From JBCBKU01 sp965267475 (GTDB taxonomy: Bacteria > Pseudomonadota > Alphaproteobacteria > Rhodobacterales > Rhodobacteraceae), in the NCBI GenBank assembly GCA_965267475.1, contig OZ254079.1, positions 124,001-188,000 of the forward strand: a DNA stretch of 64,000 nucleotides, in the 5' to 3' direction. This document shows positions 25,470 through 33,713 of this stretch, piece after piece. Both the position numbers and the translations under genes were made by a program. Positions within the stretch are counted from its first letter, which is position 1. Each line of letters begins with the position of its first letter. The notes under the pieces were generated by a model, which did not search any database, was not told the origin of the DNA, and was given only the letters and a program-made list of their open reading frames with translations.

Positions 25470-26690
25470 CTAAAGCCCCATCTGCTGCCGACCAAGCGGC
25501 GTCAGATCATCCAAGGTCGCACGGCCAACAAAGTCGACCTCGTAATCTTCCGGTGCGAAATCCGGCGCGCTGCGCCCGTCAAGGAAGGCCTGCGCCTGTT
25601 TCTGCACATAAGCCGCGTTCTTCGTACAACGGGGCGTGGCCCCGATATAGATCACATTTGCATAATCCTGACCGGCATGTTCATCCGCCACGGCATGGAC
25701 GACATCGGGATGCCACCAGACCGTATCGCCCGGCCCCACCTGCGGGATGGTAACCATGCCGTCCAGCAATTCACCGTGCCAGTCCGGGTTCACACCCAGG
25801 GCACGGCCCGGCAGCGCGCCGCAAAGCTCTTCCTCGGGCACATCGTCCTGCAAGGCCCGCATCAGCAGATACCCGATCGCCCGCGACGACGGGAAAAGCT
25901 GCAAGGTGCCATCCGCCGGGCCTTGCGCCGTCAGCGCCGTCCAGCCCTGAAACGTCCGGAACATCGAGCATACGGCGGGCGAGGCATATTCGCGCGTCTG
26001 TGTCCGATACGTCGCTTTCCACGGGTCGTAAGCCCCGGGTGATCCTTCGAAGATCGCGCCATAAATCCGCTGATAGGCAGGGTCGACCCAGCGCTCATAA
26101 CTGCCGGAATCCATATGCGGCGACAGGCCCAGCGTTGTGTCGCCAGGTTCGCGCCGCCGCGTCCTGTCGGCATAGGCATAATCGTTGTCGGGGTCGAACT
26201 CGTCCCCCATGGGGCCCGCCACGTCCCAAAGACGGTTCAGGAACCGCTTGGTCTCGGCCATCGATGCGCCTTGCCGGGCCATGACCTGCGGTTTCGACCA
26301 ATACAGCCCGAAGATCTGCGGCGTCCCCGCGTCAAGGTCCGAGAAATACTTGTCGATCCCGGCCTTCTCCTTGGCCTTGGTCAGATAGTCATTGCGATCG
26401 ATGTAATCGCCGACCTCATCGTTCCATGCCGCCACCTCGGCCGGATCATAGACACCTCGGATCACGGCGCAGCCCCGCGCGCGGATTTCGGCCCGGGTCG
26501 CATCCGGCACAGATCCCGCGGCAATGTCGGCATAGGCCAGATCGGGGATCACATCGCGGCCCTTCGCGCCGATCACATCCATTTCGCGCCGCATCTCGTC
26601 CTGGATGGTCTTGAATGTCGCCCCCACATCGCTGAGCCCGCGCAAACGCGCCTTCGTCTCGGCGATATATGTCTCAACCGGCGTGCTCAT
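25470..26690 (-). CDS. DUF1479 (YbiU-like) oxygenase-fold protein
   Basis: A 406-residue protein of the DUF1479/YbiU family, part of the double-stranded beta-helix 2-oxoglutarate/Fe(II) oxygenase group. The metal site is visible as HMDSG and the distal histidine in WWHPDVVHAV, with an arginine further on in GATPRCTKN. YbiU-type proteins have no firmly established substrate. The sequence is full length. It is a single gene; it converges on the proline-rich membrane protein gene with 9 bases between and diverges from the MFS transporter gene across 92 bases. Confidence 0.87.
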   Translation of the reverse strand: MSTPVETYIAETKARLRGLSDVGATFKTIQDEMRREMDVIGAKGRDVIPDLAYADIAAGSVPDATRAEIRARGCAVIRGVYDPAEVAAWNDEVGDYIDRNDYLTKAKEKAGIDKYFSDLDAGTPQIFGLYWSKPQVMARQGASMAETKRFLNRLWDVAGPMGDEFDPDNDYAYADRTRRREPGDTTLGLSPHMDSGSYERWVDPAYQRIYGAIFEGSPGAYDPWKATYRTQTREYASPAVCSMFRTFQGWTALTAQGPADGTLQLFPSSRAIGYLLMRALQDDVPEEELCGALPGRALGVNPDWHGELLDGMVTIPQVGPGDTVWWHPDVVHAVADEHAGQDYANVIYIGATPRCTKNAAYVQKQAQAFLDGRSAPDFAPEDYEVDFVGRATLDDLTPLGRQQMGL

Positions 26691-26782
26691 GGCGTCCTCC
26701 CTGAAGGCAGAGACTGTGCGCGGACCCCAAGCGCCGTCAAGCGACGATTGACATCCCCCGACCAGCGCGAGACGGTCGCGCC

Positions 26783-28027
26783 ATGGCCACCCTTGCCGCC
26801 AACCGGAATTACCGGCTCTTGTTCTCTGCCAGCGCGATCTCGAACCTCGGTGACGGGGTGTCGGCGCTGGCCTTCCCGTGGCTCGCGACCTTGCTGACCC
26901 GGGATCCAGTGCTGATATCGCTGGTGGCGGTGGCTACGCGCCTGCCGTGGTTCCTGTTCGCCGTGCCAGCGGGGGTCATCACCGACCGCGCCGATCGCAA
27001 GCGCCTGATGGTGCAGGCCGACCTGTTTCGGCTGGTCCTGACGATGGGCGTCATTGGCCTGATCGCAACGGTCCCAACCTTGCCCCATGAAGGCGACGCG
27101 CGGATCTACATCGCGGCTCTGGCTGGGTTGGCCTTTTTGCTGGGTTCGGCTGAGGTGCTGCGGGACAATGCGGCCCAAACTATCCTTCCATCCGTGGTCG
27201 AACCCGCTCAGCTTGAGGCCGCCAATGGCCGGCTTTGGAGCATCGAGCAAGTGATGGGGTCGTTCATCGGCCCACCGCTCGCCGGGTTCCTGATCGCCAT
27301 GGCGGTGCCCCTTCCCTTCGCGCTTGATGCGCTGACCTTCGGCCTTGCCGCCTGGCTCGTCTGGATGATGACGACCAACCTTCCCGCGAAGGGCGCCCGG
27401 TCCGGGTTCTGGTCGGAACTGAAGGAGGGCGCGCGCTGGATGCTGGCGCATCTTCTGGTCCTGCGGCTCGCCATCCTGCTTGGCTGCCTGAATGCGGTTG
27501 CCACAGCCTTCCTGACGATACTCGTGCTTTACAGCCAGGAAATACTGGGCCTTGGCGCCGTGGGCCATGGCATGCTGCTGACCGCAGGCGCGGCAGGCGG
27601 TGTCCTTGGCGGACTGATCGGACCAGAGATCGTCAAACGCCTTGGCCCTTCCGTCGTCCTGACCCTGGGGATCGTCCTGTTCATGACCGAACCCCTGGCC
27701 GTCTGGCTGACATCTTCGGTCGCGCTTGTCGCCATTGGGCAATTCGTGACCATGTTCGCAGCCGTGAATTACAACATCGTGACCGTCAGCTTCCGGCAAC
27801 GGGCCATCCCCGACGATCTCTTGGGGCGCGTCAACAGCATCTACCGTTTCTTCGGCTGGGGCATGATGCCCATTGGCGCGCTTGCGGGCGGGCTGATCGT
27901 CTCGGCGCTGGAACCGACCTGGGGCCGCGAGGCTGCGATCCGCGCGCCATACATGTTCGGGGTCTTCGCCATGGGGGCCATGGCCCTTTATGCGGGTCTG
28001 ACGATCCGGCTTCCGAAACCGGACTAA
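26783..28027 (+). CDS. MFS transporter (EntS/MFS_3 type)
   Basis: A 414-residue major facilitator with twelve predicted helices. The N-terminal ANRNYRLLFSASAISNLGDGVSALAFPWLA and the loop-2 motif GVITDRADRKRLM fit the MFS_3 (enterobactin exporter EntS-like) branch, mainly exporters of siderophores, macrolides or other small compounds. The substrate is unknown and no siderophore genes are nearby. Its end overlaps that of the methyltransferase gene by four bases in convergent orientation. Confidence 0.88.
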   Translation: MATLAANRNYRLLFSASAISNLGDGVSALAFPWLATLLTRDPVLISLVAVATRLPWFLFAVPAGVITDRADRKRLMVQADLFRLVLTMGVIGLIATVPTLPHEGDARIYIAALAGLAFLLGSAEVLRDNAAQTILPSVVEPAQLEAANGRLWSIEQVMGSFIGPPLAGFLIAMAVPLPFALDALTFGLAAWLVWMMTTNLPAKGARSGFWSELKEGARWMLAHLLVLRLAILLGCLNAVATAFLTILVLYSQEILGLGAVGHGMLLTAGAAGGVLGGLIGPEIVKRLGPSVVLTLGIVLFMTEPLAVWLTSSVALVAIGQFVTMFAAVNYNIVTVSFRQRAIPDDLLGRVNSIYRFFGWGMMPIGALAGGLIVSALEPTWGREAAIRAPYMFGVFAMGAMALYAGLTIRLPKPD

Positions 28028-28833
28028 GACCCCGGCTTCCGCGCAATCTGGCTGACATAGGACATGAAGCCGAAGAACTTGTGCGCCTCGACCCGGGCGC
28101 GCGCCTCGGCCTTCAAGGCATCCGCCGTCGCCGGGAACAAAAGCCCATTCTCGGCCATGATATCGGCGCCCCGGTCGATGACCGTCAGGAAATAGGCCGC
28201 ATCCCCTTCCGCCACATATCCGTGGCCCTGTTTCGCCCCGATCTCAAATCCGGCACGGCTTAGGACATCGCCGATCTGCCGCATGACCCAAAGGTTGGTC
28301 ACATTCTGATTGATCATGAAACGCACAAGCTGATCCAAAGGGTCGTAATCGGCAATCTGCGCGGTGGCCGTGTCGTAATCGCCATCGCAGATGGCCAGAA
28401 CGCCCCCCGGCTTCAGGATCCGCAAGGCTTCGGCAATGGCATCCTCGGGTCCCGGAACATGGCAAAGAAGCGTGTGCATCAGAACCAGATCGACCGACGC
28501 GTCGCCCAGTCCGGTGGATCGTGCATCGCCGACCTCAAAACGAAGGGTCGGATCGTCCGCATAATGCTGCTTGGCCCGGTCCACCATGATCGTCGAAGGC
28601 TCGATCCCCAGGGCGCGCGACGCCCCGGCCATCACCACAAGATCCCGTGTCACATGGCCCGTGCCCGACCCCAGTTCCACCGCGAAGGCACCGTCCGGCA
28701 GTTTCAACCCACTAAGATACGCCTTTCGGATGGCAACCTGCGCGGGGTCCAGACAGCGCGCGTCCATCGCATCGGCAATCCGGGTCTGCATCGCGACATC
28801 TTCCTCGGCGAGGTTGGCATAGGGGTCTGACAT
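28024..28833 (-). CDS. Class I SAM-dependent methyltransferase
   Basis: A 269-residue methyltransferase of the Methyltransf_11/25 type. Motif I is FAVELGSGTGHVTRDLV, motif II is ALGIEPSTIMVDRAKQH, and VLMHTLLCHVPGPEDAIAEALRILKPGGVLAICDGD marks the post-I to motif III region. The substrate is not readable from sequence; small-molecule methylation is the default guess. It stands alone at the end of a converging pair with the MFS gene, and the 118 bases upstream contain a terminator for the next gene block. Confidence 0.88.
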   Translation of the reverse strand: MSDPYANLAEEDVAMQTRIADAMDARCLDPAQVAIRKAYLSGLKLPDGAFAVELGSGTGHVTRDLVVMAGASRALGIEPSTIMVDRAKQHYADDPTLRFEVGDARSTGLGDASVDLVLMHTLLCHVPGPEDAIAEALRILKPGGVLAICDGDYDTATAQIADYDPLDQLVRFMINQNVTNLWVMRQIGDVLSRAGFEIGAKQGHGYVAEGDAAYFLTVIDRGADIMAENGLLFPATADALKAEARARVEAHKFFGFMSYVSQIARKPGS

Positions 28834-28900
28834 GGCGCGTCCTTGGTCTTGGGTTTTCGAACCCTAGCAACACAAGCGTCACTCTGTCATCGCTGCAACG

Positions 28901-28929
28901 AAAAAGACCGGACCACCAGGGACCCGGCC
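28901..28929 (-). terminator. Rho-independent terminator
   Basis: Read on the minus strand, GGCCGGGTC pairs with GGTCCGGTC (nine pairs including three G-U pairs), and five T residues follow. It lies 23 bases after the stop of the DUF1772 gene at 28952, so it should end the NAD(P)-binding/DUF1772 transcript. Confidence 0.7.
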
Positions 28930-28951
28930 TTCGTGCTCAATTGCTCATATG

Positions 28952-29449
28952 TCAGGCTCCGCCCGCCAGCTCCATCGCCGCCATCAGAAAGGCCGCCGAG
29001 GCGATCACGGACGACGCCGTGCGCAGGTGGTTCCAAAGGCTCCAGTTTCGCACATAGGCGGGCCAGTATCCGGCAGCCTCGGCCCCGCGATGGGCCAACC
29101 CGTCAAGGCGCTTGTTCATCGGGACGTTGCAGATGGCCGTCACGAGAAACACACCAACGACATAGACGACAGCACCGGCGATCATCCATTTCGCACCCGC
29201 ACCCGGCGCCAACCACACACCAAGCGCACCGATCCCGGCAGAGACCGGAACCATTCCCAAAAGCAGCACCATGAAGATCGACCGGTAAACCAATCGGTTG
29301 ATCATTTGCATGGCCTCGATCCCGGCAATGTCCTCTGCGGCGGCCAGGGACCGCATCACGAAGTCCGAAAACGTCAGGAACACACCCGCAATCAGCCCCG
29401 TGGCAATGGCGGCCAGAACAAGCCCACCCACGATCCAATCGCTATCCAT
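28952..29449 (-). CDS. DUF1772 family membrane protein
   Basis: A 165-residue membrane protein of the DUF1772 family, the group that includes fungal anthrone oxygenases but whose bacterial members are uncharacterised. Four hydrophobic segments can be seen (IVGGLVLAAIATGLIAGVFL, IFMVLLLGMVPVSAGIGALGVWL, WMIAGAVVYVVGVFLVTAI and a C-terminal one), and NVPMNKRLD plus WSLWNHLRT are family-typical. AGGAGG precedes the ATG at 29449 and rules out the longer frame. It follows the NAD(P)-binding gene by 25 bases and is presumably under the same TetR control. Confidence 0.85.
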   Translation of the reverse strand: MDSDWIVGGLVLAAIATGLIAGVFLTFSDFVMRSLAAAEDIAGIEAMQMINRLVYRSIFMVLLLGMVPVSAGIGALGVWLAPGAGAKWMIAGAVVYVVGVFLVTAICNVPMNKRLDGLAHRGAEAAGYWPAYVRNWSLWNHLRTASSVIASAAFLMAAMELAGGA

Positions 29450-29474
29450 TGTTATGCCTCCTTTCGAAATGGGC

Positions 29475-30104
29475 TCAGTTTGAGATCGCGACAGCACGGC
29501 CAAAGTATTTGGCCTCGGTCAGTTGACGGCTCAGGAAGGCCGCGATGTCCGCGCGCGGGATCTTCAGGCTCAACCGGCGCTCGGTCGGCGCAAAGTCTTC
29601 CTTGTAGCCGCCCTTGGCGGGCTCATCCGTGAAGGATCCGGGCCGTACGATGGTCCAGTCCAGACCCGAGGCAGCGACGATCGTTTCCTGCAACTCGTGA
29701 TCCTTGAAGACAGGCCGCAACAGCGCGCCGAACATGATCCGCTTCCAGAAGAAGTTCAGGTTCGACCAGCTTTCATGGGCGCCCAGCGTCGATTGTACGA
29801 TCAGCCTGCGCACGCCGTGTTTTTGCATACCCCGGATCACGTTCAACGTACCTTCGCTTCGGATCTTGCTTTTCCGCGACATGCCCGATCCCAACGCGAC
29901 GACAACGGCGTCATGGCCTTCGATGGAGGCGGCCACGTCGTTCGGATCCATGGCGTCCCCGGCCGCAAGTGTGAGACCGGGTGTGCCGGACAATAACTTT
30001 TGGGGATTGCGCGCGAAAGCAGTGACCTGATGGCCCGCGGCAAGGATGTCTTTGACGGCAAGTCGGCCCACGGTTCCCGTGGCGCCGAATACGATGACTT
30101 TCAT
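29475..30104 (-). CDS. NAD(P)-binding atypical SDR protein
   Basis: A 209-residue protein of the NmrA/NAD(P)H-binding group. The dinucleotide fold is VIVFGATGTVGRLAVKD and no catalytic YxxxK is evident, which is usual for this group. WTIVRPGSFTDEP is the conserved substrate-pocket strand. A good ribosome binding site (AAGGAG) precedes the ATG at 30104. Its promoter region carries three copies of a TTGACA-type palindrome shared with the divergent TetR gene, so expression is very likely repressed by that TetR protein and induced by a compound this enzyme handles; the compound is unknown. Confidence 0.88.
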   Translation of the reverse strand: MKVIVFGATGTVGRLAVKDILAAGHQVTAFARNPQKLLSGTPGLTLAAGDAMDPNDVAASIEGHDAVVVALGSGMSRKSKIRSEGTLNVIRGMQKHGVRRLIVQSTLGAHESWSNLNFFWKRIMFGALLRPVFKDHELQETIVAASGLDWTIVRPGSFTDEPAKGGYKEDFAPTERRLSLKIPRADIAAFLSRQLTEAKYFGRAVAISN

Positions 30105-30130
30105 TTTCCTATCTCCTTAAGATGAATCAC

Positions 30131-30145
30131 TTGACACCATGTCAA
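30131..30145. promoter_or_regulatory. TetR operator copy 1
   Basis: TTGACACCATGTCAA, a 15-base near-perfect palindrome, first of three copies between the divergent NAD(P)-binding gene and tetR-type gene. Flanking C and G extend the dyad to 17 bases (30130-30146). Confidence 0.8.
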
Positions 30146-30146
30146 G

Positions 30147-30161
30147 TTGACACCGTGTCAA
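30147..30161. promoter_or_regulatory. TetR operator copy 2
   Basis: TTGACACCGTGTCAA, the second copy, begins 16 bases after the first and directly abuts its extended dyad. Its TTGACA (30147-30152) with TACCTT at 30169-30174 (16-base spacer) could form the tetR promoter. Confidence 0.8.
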
Positions 30162-30172
30162 TAAGTGCTACC

Positions 30173-30187
30173 TTGACGCCATGTCAA
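30173..30187. promoter_or_regulatory. TetR operator copy 3, contains the tetR start codon
   Basis: TTGACGCCATGTCAA, the third copy, begins 26 bases after the second. Its central ATG (30181-30183) is the start codon of the TetR gene, so bound repressor would sit over the translation start. Confidence 0.8.
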
Positions 30188-30768
30188 GTACTGAACCTTC
30201 AACCCGCGACCGGATCCTCACATCCACTTGGAATCTCTTGGAAAACGGCGACCCGCACGCCACCCGCATGGCCGATATCGCCAAGGCCGCCGGGATCAGC
30301 CGTCAGGCGCTTTACCTGCATTTTCCGAATCGAGGGGAACTTCTGGTTGCCACCGCCCGCTATCTGGACGAGGTCAAAAATGTCGACGAGATGCTGGTGG
30401 CCAGCCGGACAGCAACCACGGGGCGCAACAGGCTTGACGCCTATATCGAAGCCTGGGGCAGCTATATTCCCGAGATCTACGGTATGGCCAAAGCCTTCTG
30501 GGCCATGATGGATACGGATGCCGAGGCGGCGGCTGCCTGGAATGACCGAATGGATGCCGTGCGCCACGGCTGCGCGGCAGCGGTGACCGCGCTAGCGAAG
30601 GACGGCGACCTGAAGGCGGGCCTTACGAAACCAGCGGCCACCGATCTTCTGGCCATGCTTCTATCGGTCCGAAACTGGGAATACCTGACCCAGGACCGGG
30701 GTTGGAGTCAGAAGCGCTATGTCACCGCGATGAAGTCCATGGCCCGTGAGGCATTAATCGCGCCATAG
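30181..30768 (+). CDS. TetR/AcrR family transcriptional regulator
   Basis: A 195-residue repressor. The helix-turn-helix is at about residues 27-50 (MADIAKAAGISRQALYLHF), followed by a helical ligand-binding domain. It has no ribosome binding site: the bases before the ATG are the left half of an operator, and a possible -10 (TACCTT, 30169-30174) ends seven bases before the ATG, so the mRNA may be leaderless. Three operator copies between it and the divergent NAD(P)-binding/DUF1772 genes make it their likely repressor and its own. The inducer is unknown. Confidence 0.92.
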   Translation: MSSTEPSTRDRILTSTWNLLENGDPHATRMADIAKAAGISRQALYLHFPNRGELLVATARYLDEVKNVDEMLVASRTATTGRNRLDAYIEAWGSYIPEIYGMAKAFWAMMDTDAEAAAAWNDRMDAVRHGCAAAVTALAKDGDLKAGLTKPAATDLLAMLLSVRNWEYLTQDRGWSQKRYVTAMKSMAREALIAP

Positions 30769-30804
30769 GTCCAACGGCGCAGCATTTGGCACCGGACTGC
30801 CGCT

Positions 30805-32412
30805 TCAGGCCACGCCGCCATAGGCGACGCCCGACAAGTCAGCCATGTCGCGCTTCCAGGTCGTAAGGTCGTCGGGGTGGAAGCCGGACAAATGGTCATG
30901 GCCGCAGGCGCGCGCCATGACCTGCATCAACTCAGTCGATGCCTCGAAGAAGTTTGCAAGCTGTTTGGCCGATGTCTCAACCACCAGACGGCTGACCAGA
31001 TGCGGCTGCTGCGTGGCGATGCCCACGGGGCAATAGTTCGTGTTGCAGGCGCGCATGGCGATGCAGCCGATGGCCTGCATGGCGGCGTTCGACACCGCGA
31101 TGGCATCGGCACCCAGCGCCATGGCCTTGATGAAATCCGCAGGCTTCCGAAGTCCGCCGGTGATCACAAGCGTCACGTCGGGCCGCGTCGCGTCCAGATG
31201 CCGCCGGGCACGCGCCAGCGCGGGGATCGTCGGAACCGAAATGTTGTCGCGGAAGATCACCGGGGCCGCGCCCGTGCCGCCGCCACGACCATCGAGGATG
31301 ATGTAATCGACGCCGACCTCAAGCGCGGCATCGATGTCCTTCTCGATATGTTGCGCCGACAGTTTGTATCCGATGGGAATGCCGCCGGTCCGGTCCCGGA
31401 CCTCATCGGCGAAGTCCTTGATCTGCCCCGGTTCGGTCCAGTCCGGGAAGCGCGGCGGCGAAATCGCATCTTCGCCCTCGGCGATGCCCCGGACCTCGGC
31501 TATCTTGCCCTTGTTCTTATTCCCGGGCAGATGACCCCCCGTTCCGGTTTTGGCGCCTTGCCCGCCCTTGAAGTGGAAGGCCTGAACCTTAGCCAGCTTG
31601 TCCCAGTCGAACCCGAACCGGGCCGAGGCCATTTCATAGAAATACCGGCTGTTGGCTTCCTGTTCTTCCGGGAGCATGCCGCCTTCCCCCGAGCAGATGC
31701 CGGTCCCGGCCATCTCCGCCCCTCGCGCCAGCGCGACCTTGGCGGGCTCCGACAGGGCGCCGAAAGACATGTCCGAGACAAAAAGCGGGATCTTCAAGCG
31801 CAGCGGTTTTTGCGCGTTCGGGCCGATCACCACATCGGTGCCGACCGGGTCCTCATCCAGCAATGGCGGCTTTTGCAACTGCGCCGTCAGGATCTGGATA
31901 TCGTCCCATGTGGGCACCTGATCGCGCGGGACACCCATTGATGTCATCTCGCCATGGTGCCCGGTCTTTGACAGCCCGTTCCTGGCATAACGCTGGATCA
32001 ACCCGTTATGGGGTTCCTCGGCCGTCCCGTGCGAGGTATCGGCGTACAGCCCGAGATAGGCGTCGCGGTTGAACGGCTGGGGGTTTTTCTGGGCCCAGGC
32101 GGCGATTTCAGCTTCATCGACAAGGACATCGTCACCCTCGATCCAGGACTGAAACTTGGGCAGCTTCTCCTCGTTGGCATAGGCCGATACACCCGTGTCC
32201 AAACGGTAATCCCAGTTGTGAACGCCGCAAATCAGATCCTTGCCGCGCACGAACCCGTCAGCCATCAAGGCACCCCGATGCAGGCAGCGGCCATAGAACA
32301 CCGAGACCTCGTCATCGAACCGGACGACCACCAGATCGACCTCGGCAACCAGGGCGTATTGTGGCTTCCGGTCGGGCAGCGTGCTCAGCTTCGCCACGGA
32401 TGTCTTGGTCAT
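30805..32412 (-). CDS. Rieske domain-glutamate synthase (FMN) domain fusion
   Basis: A 535-residue fusion protein. Residues 1-110 form a Rieske [2Fe-2S] domain with ligands C43, H45, C62 and H65 (CLH and CGVH). The remainder is the FMN-binding glutamate synthase alpha-domain: FVSDMSFGALS, GICSGEGGMLPEEQ, GKTGTGGHLPG-like GAKTGTGGHLPGNKN and GRGGGTGAAP for FMN, and the cysteine cluster CIAMRACNTNYCPVG for the [3Fe-4S] centre. The glutaminase domain is absent. It could pass electrons from the Rieske centre to the flavin for an ammonia-dependent or unknown amination. It converges on the TetR gene; a LysR gene lies upstream. Confidence 0.88.
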   Translation of the reverse strand: MTKTSVAKLSTLPDRKPQYALVAEVDLVVVRFDDEVSVFYGRCLHRGALMADGFVRGKDLICGVHNWDYRLDTGVSAYANEEKLPKFQSWIEGDDVLVDEAEIAAWAQKNPQPFNRDAYLGLYADTSHGTAEEPHNGLIQRYARNGLSKTGHHGEMTSMGVPRDQVPTWDDIQILTAQLQKPPLLDEDPVGTDVVIGPNAQKPLRLKIPLFVSDMSFGALSEPAKVALARGAEMAGTGICSGEGGMLPEEQEANSRYFYEMASARFGFDWDKLAKVQAFHFKGGQGAKTGTGGHLPGNKNKGKIAEVRGIAEGEDAISPPRFPDWTEPGQIKDFADEVRDRTGGIPIGYKLSAQHIEKDIDAALEVGVDYIILDGRGGGTGAAPVIFRDNISVPTIPALARARRHLDATRPDVTLVITGGLRKPADFIKAMALGADAIAVSNAAMQAIGCIAMRACNTNYCPVGIATQQPHLVSRLVVETSAKQLANFFEASTELMQVMARACGHDHLSGFHPDDLTTWKRDMADLSGVAYGGVA

Positions 32413-32470
32413 GTTGCTCTCTCCCTCTATCGGCCCGGATCCGGTCCTTGGCCCCGGTCCGGACCCATGG

Positions 32471-33370
32471 TCAATCCGCGAAGATCTTTCGATACCGCGG
32501 TGCGAAATACTTGACGAAGGCCTTCACTTCCGGCCGCCGAAAGGTTTCAGGCGTCATCAGCATCAAATAGGGGGCATTGAACGCCTTGGGCGGGTCAAAG
32601 CATCGGACCAGCTTGCCCGCCTGTTCTTCTTCAGCCGCCATCTTCAGATTGAAAAGTCCAAGCCCGTGGCCCGCACGGATCGCCGCATCATGAAGACCCG
32701 CTTCGGAAAAGCTCCGCGCGATTCCAGCCTCGGTGACCTGGTCGACAAGCCAGTCGCGGAATATCGGCACCACGTCGTTGCGATGAAAACTCAGGATCCG
32801 ATGATGGACCATCTCGGCAGGGCTGGCAGGCAGCCCGTGTTTATCCGCATAGGATGCAGAACCATACAGCGTGAATTGGGCCAGACTGATCTGACGGCAA
32901 ATCAGGTCCGGGTCCGGTTCCGTCCACGTCAGCCGTAGGGCGATGTCCGCCTCTCCCTTCTTCAGATCGAAGACGCGGATACTTGGAAGAAGCTCGAAAC
33001 TGACATCGGGATGGGTCTCGGCAAAGCCGCTGATGATATCGGTCACCGGGCCGGTCAAATTGACGGAATACCCAGTGATACGGATCACTTGAGGCGCGGC
33101 AAGATCCTGCGCCGTCTCATCCAGCGCTCCGGCCGCAGCCTCCATCGCCTCGGCCTTCGCCAAAAGGGCGCAGGCAGCCTGGGTGGGACGAAAGCCACGC
33201 GTGTCGCGGTCAAACAGCGTCAGGCCCAGCGCGTGTTCCAGCGCTTCGATCCGGCGGGCCACGGTCGGCTGCGCCAAGCCCAGCGTCTTTGATGCGGCCA
33301 GGGTCGAGCCATGTCGCGCGACCGCAAGGAACACCCGCACATCCGACCAATTCTGAAACCGGCTCTTCAT
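32471..33370 (-). CDS. LysR family transcriptional regulator
   Basis: A 299-residue LysR-type regulator with an N-terminal winged helix (SDVRVFLAVARHGSTLAASKTLGLAQPTVARRIEALEHALG) and a periplasmic-binding-like effector domain. The frame is open far upstream, but family homology starts at the ATG at 33370 (MKSRFQNWSD). It reads in the same direction as the Rieske-glutamate synthase gene 58 bases downstream and could control it, or the 66-residue gene that diverges from it; the 98-base divergent region shows no clear T-N11-A site I would commit to. Confidence 0.9.
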   Translation of the reverse strand: MKSRFQNWSDVRVFLAVARHGSTLAASKTLGLAQPTVARRIEALEHALGLTLFDRDTRGFRPTQAACALLAKAEAMEAAAGALDETAQDLAAPQVIRITGYSVNLTGPVTDIISGFAETHPDVSFELLPSIRVFDLKKGEADIALRLTWTEPDPDLICRQISLAQFTLYGSASYADKHGLPASPAEMVHHRILSFHRNDVVPIFRDWLVDQVTEAGIARSFSEAGLHDAAIRAGHGLGLFNLKMAAEEEQAGKLVRCFDPPKAFNAPYLMLMTPETFRRPEVKAFVKYFAPRYRKIFAD

Positions 33371-33468
33371 TTTTGAATGAACAGCACAACGTTGCGCCGG
33401 ATACCAGTGGGTTGGGCTAAGCGGTACGGTTTTTCCCGGAGAGAGATCAATCGCAGGGACCCTGACCC

Positions 33469-33669
33469 ATGACCTACACGCCCGGAATTCTTGAGATGCT
33501 GGCATGGCTGATCGGCTTCGATCCCGAAACCGCAAAGTCGGAACCGGTGGCCGAAGATGACCGGGACCGCCGGGCATTCGTGGATGAGATGCTTATGCGG
33601 AACCCATCGGCCTTTTCCAGCGAACAGGACGTCGCGAATATGATGCACCACTTCCCCGGACGGTTCTGA
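33469..33669 (+). CDS. Small protein of unknown function
   Basis: A 66-residue acidic protein I do not recognise. The sequence opens MTYTPGILEMLAWLIGFDPETAKSE in pieces, with a hydrophobic helix early on and an Asp/Glu/Arg-rich middle (AEDDRDRRAFVDEM), ending HHFPGRF. GGGAC lies before the ATG but a strong ribosome binding site is not obvious. It diverges from the LysR gene, a common position for a regulated target. Coding status is supported mainly by its sensible composition. Confidence 0.5.
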   Translation: MTYTPGILEMLAWLIGFDPETAKSEPVAEDDRDRRAFVDEMLMRNPSAFSSEQDVANMMHHFPGRF

Positions 33670-33713
33670 CACCCCTAACAGAAACGAAGACGCTCGGCCC
33701 GGGGCGGTCTAAA

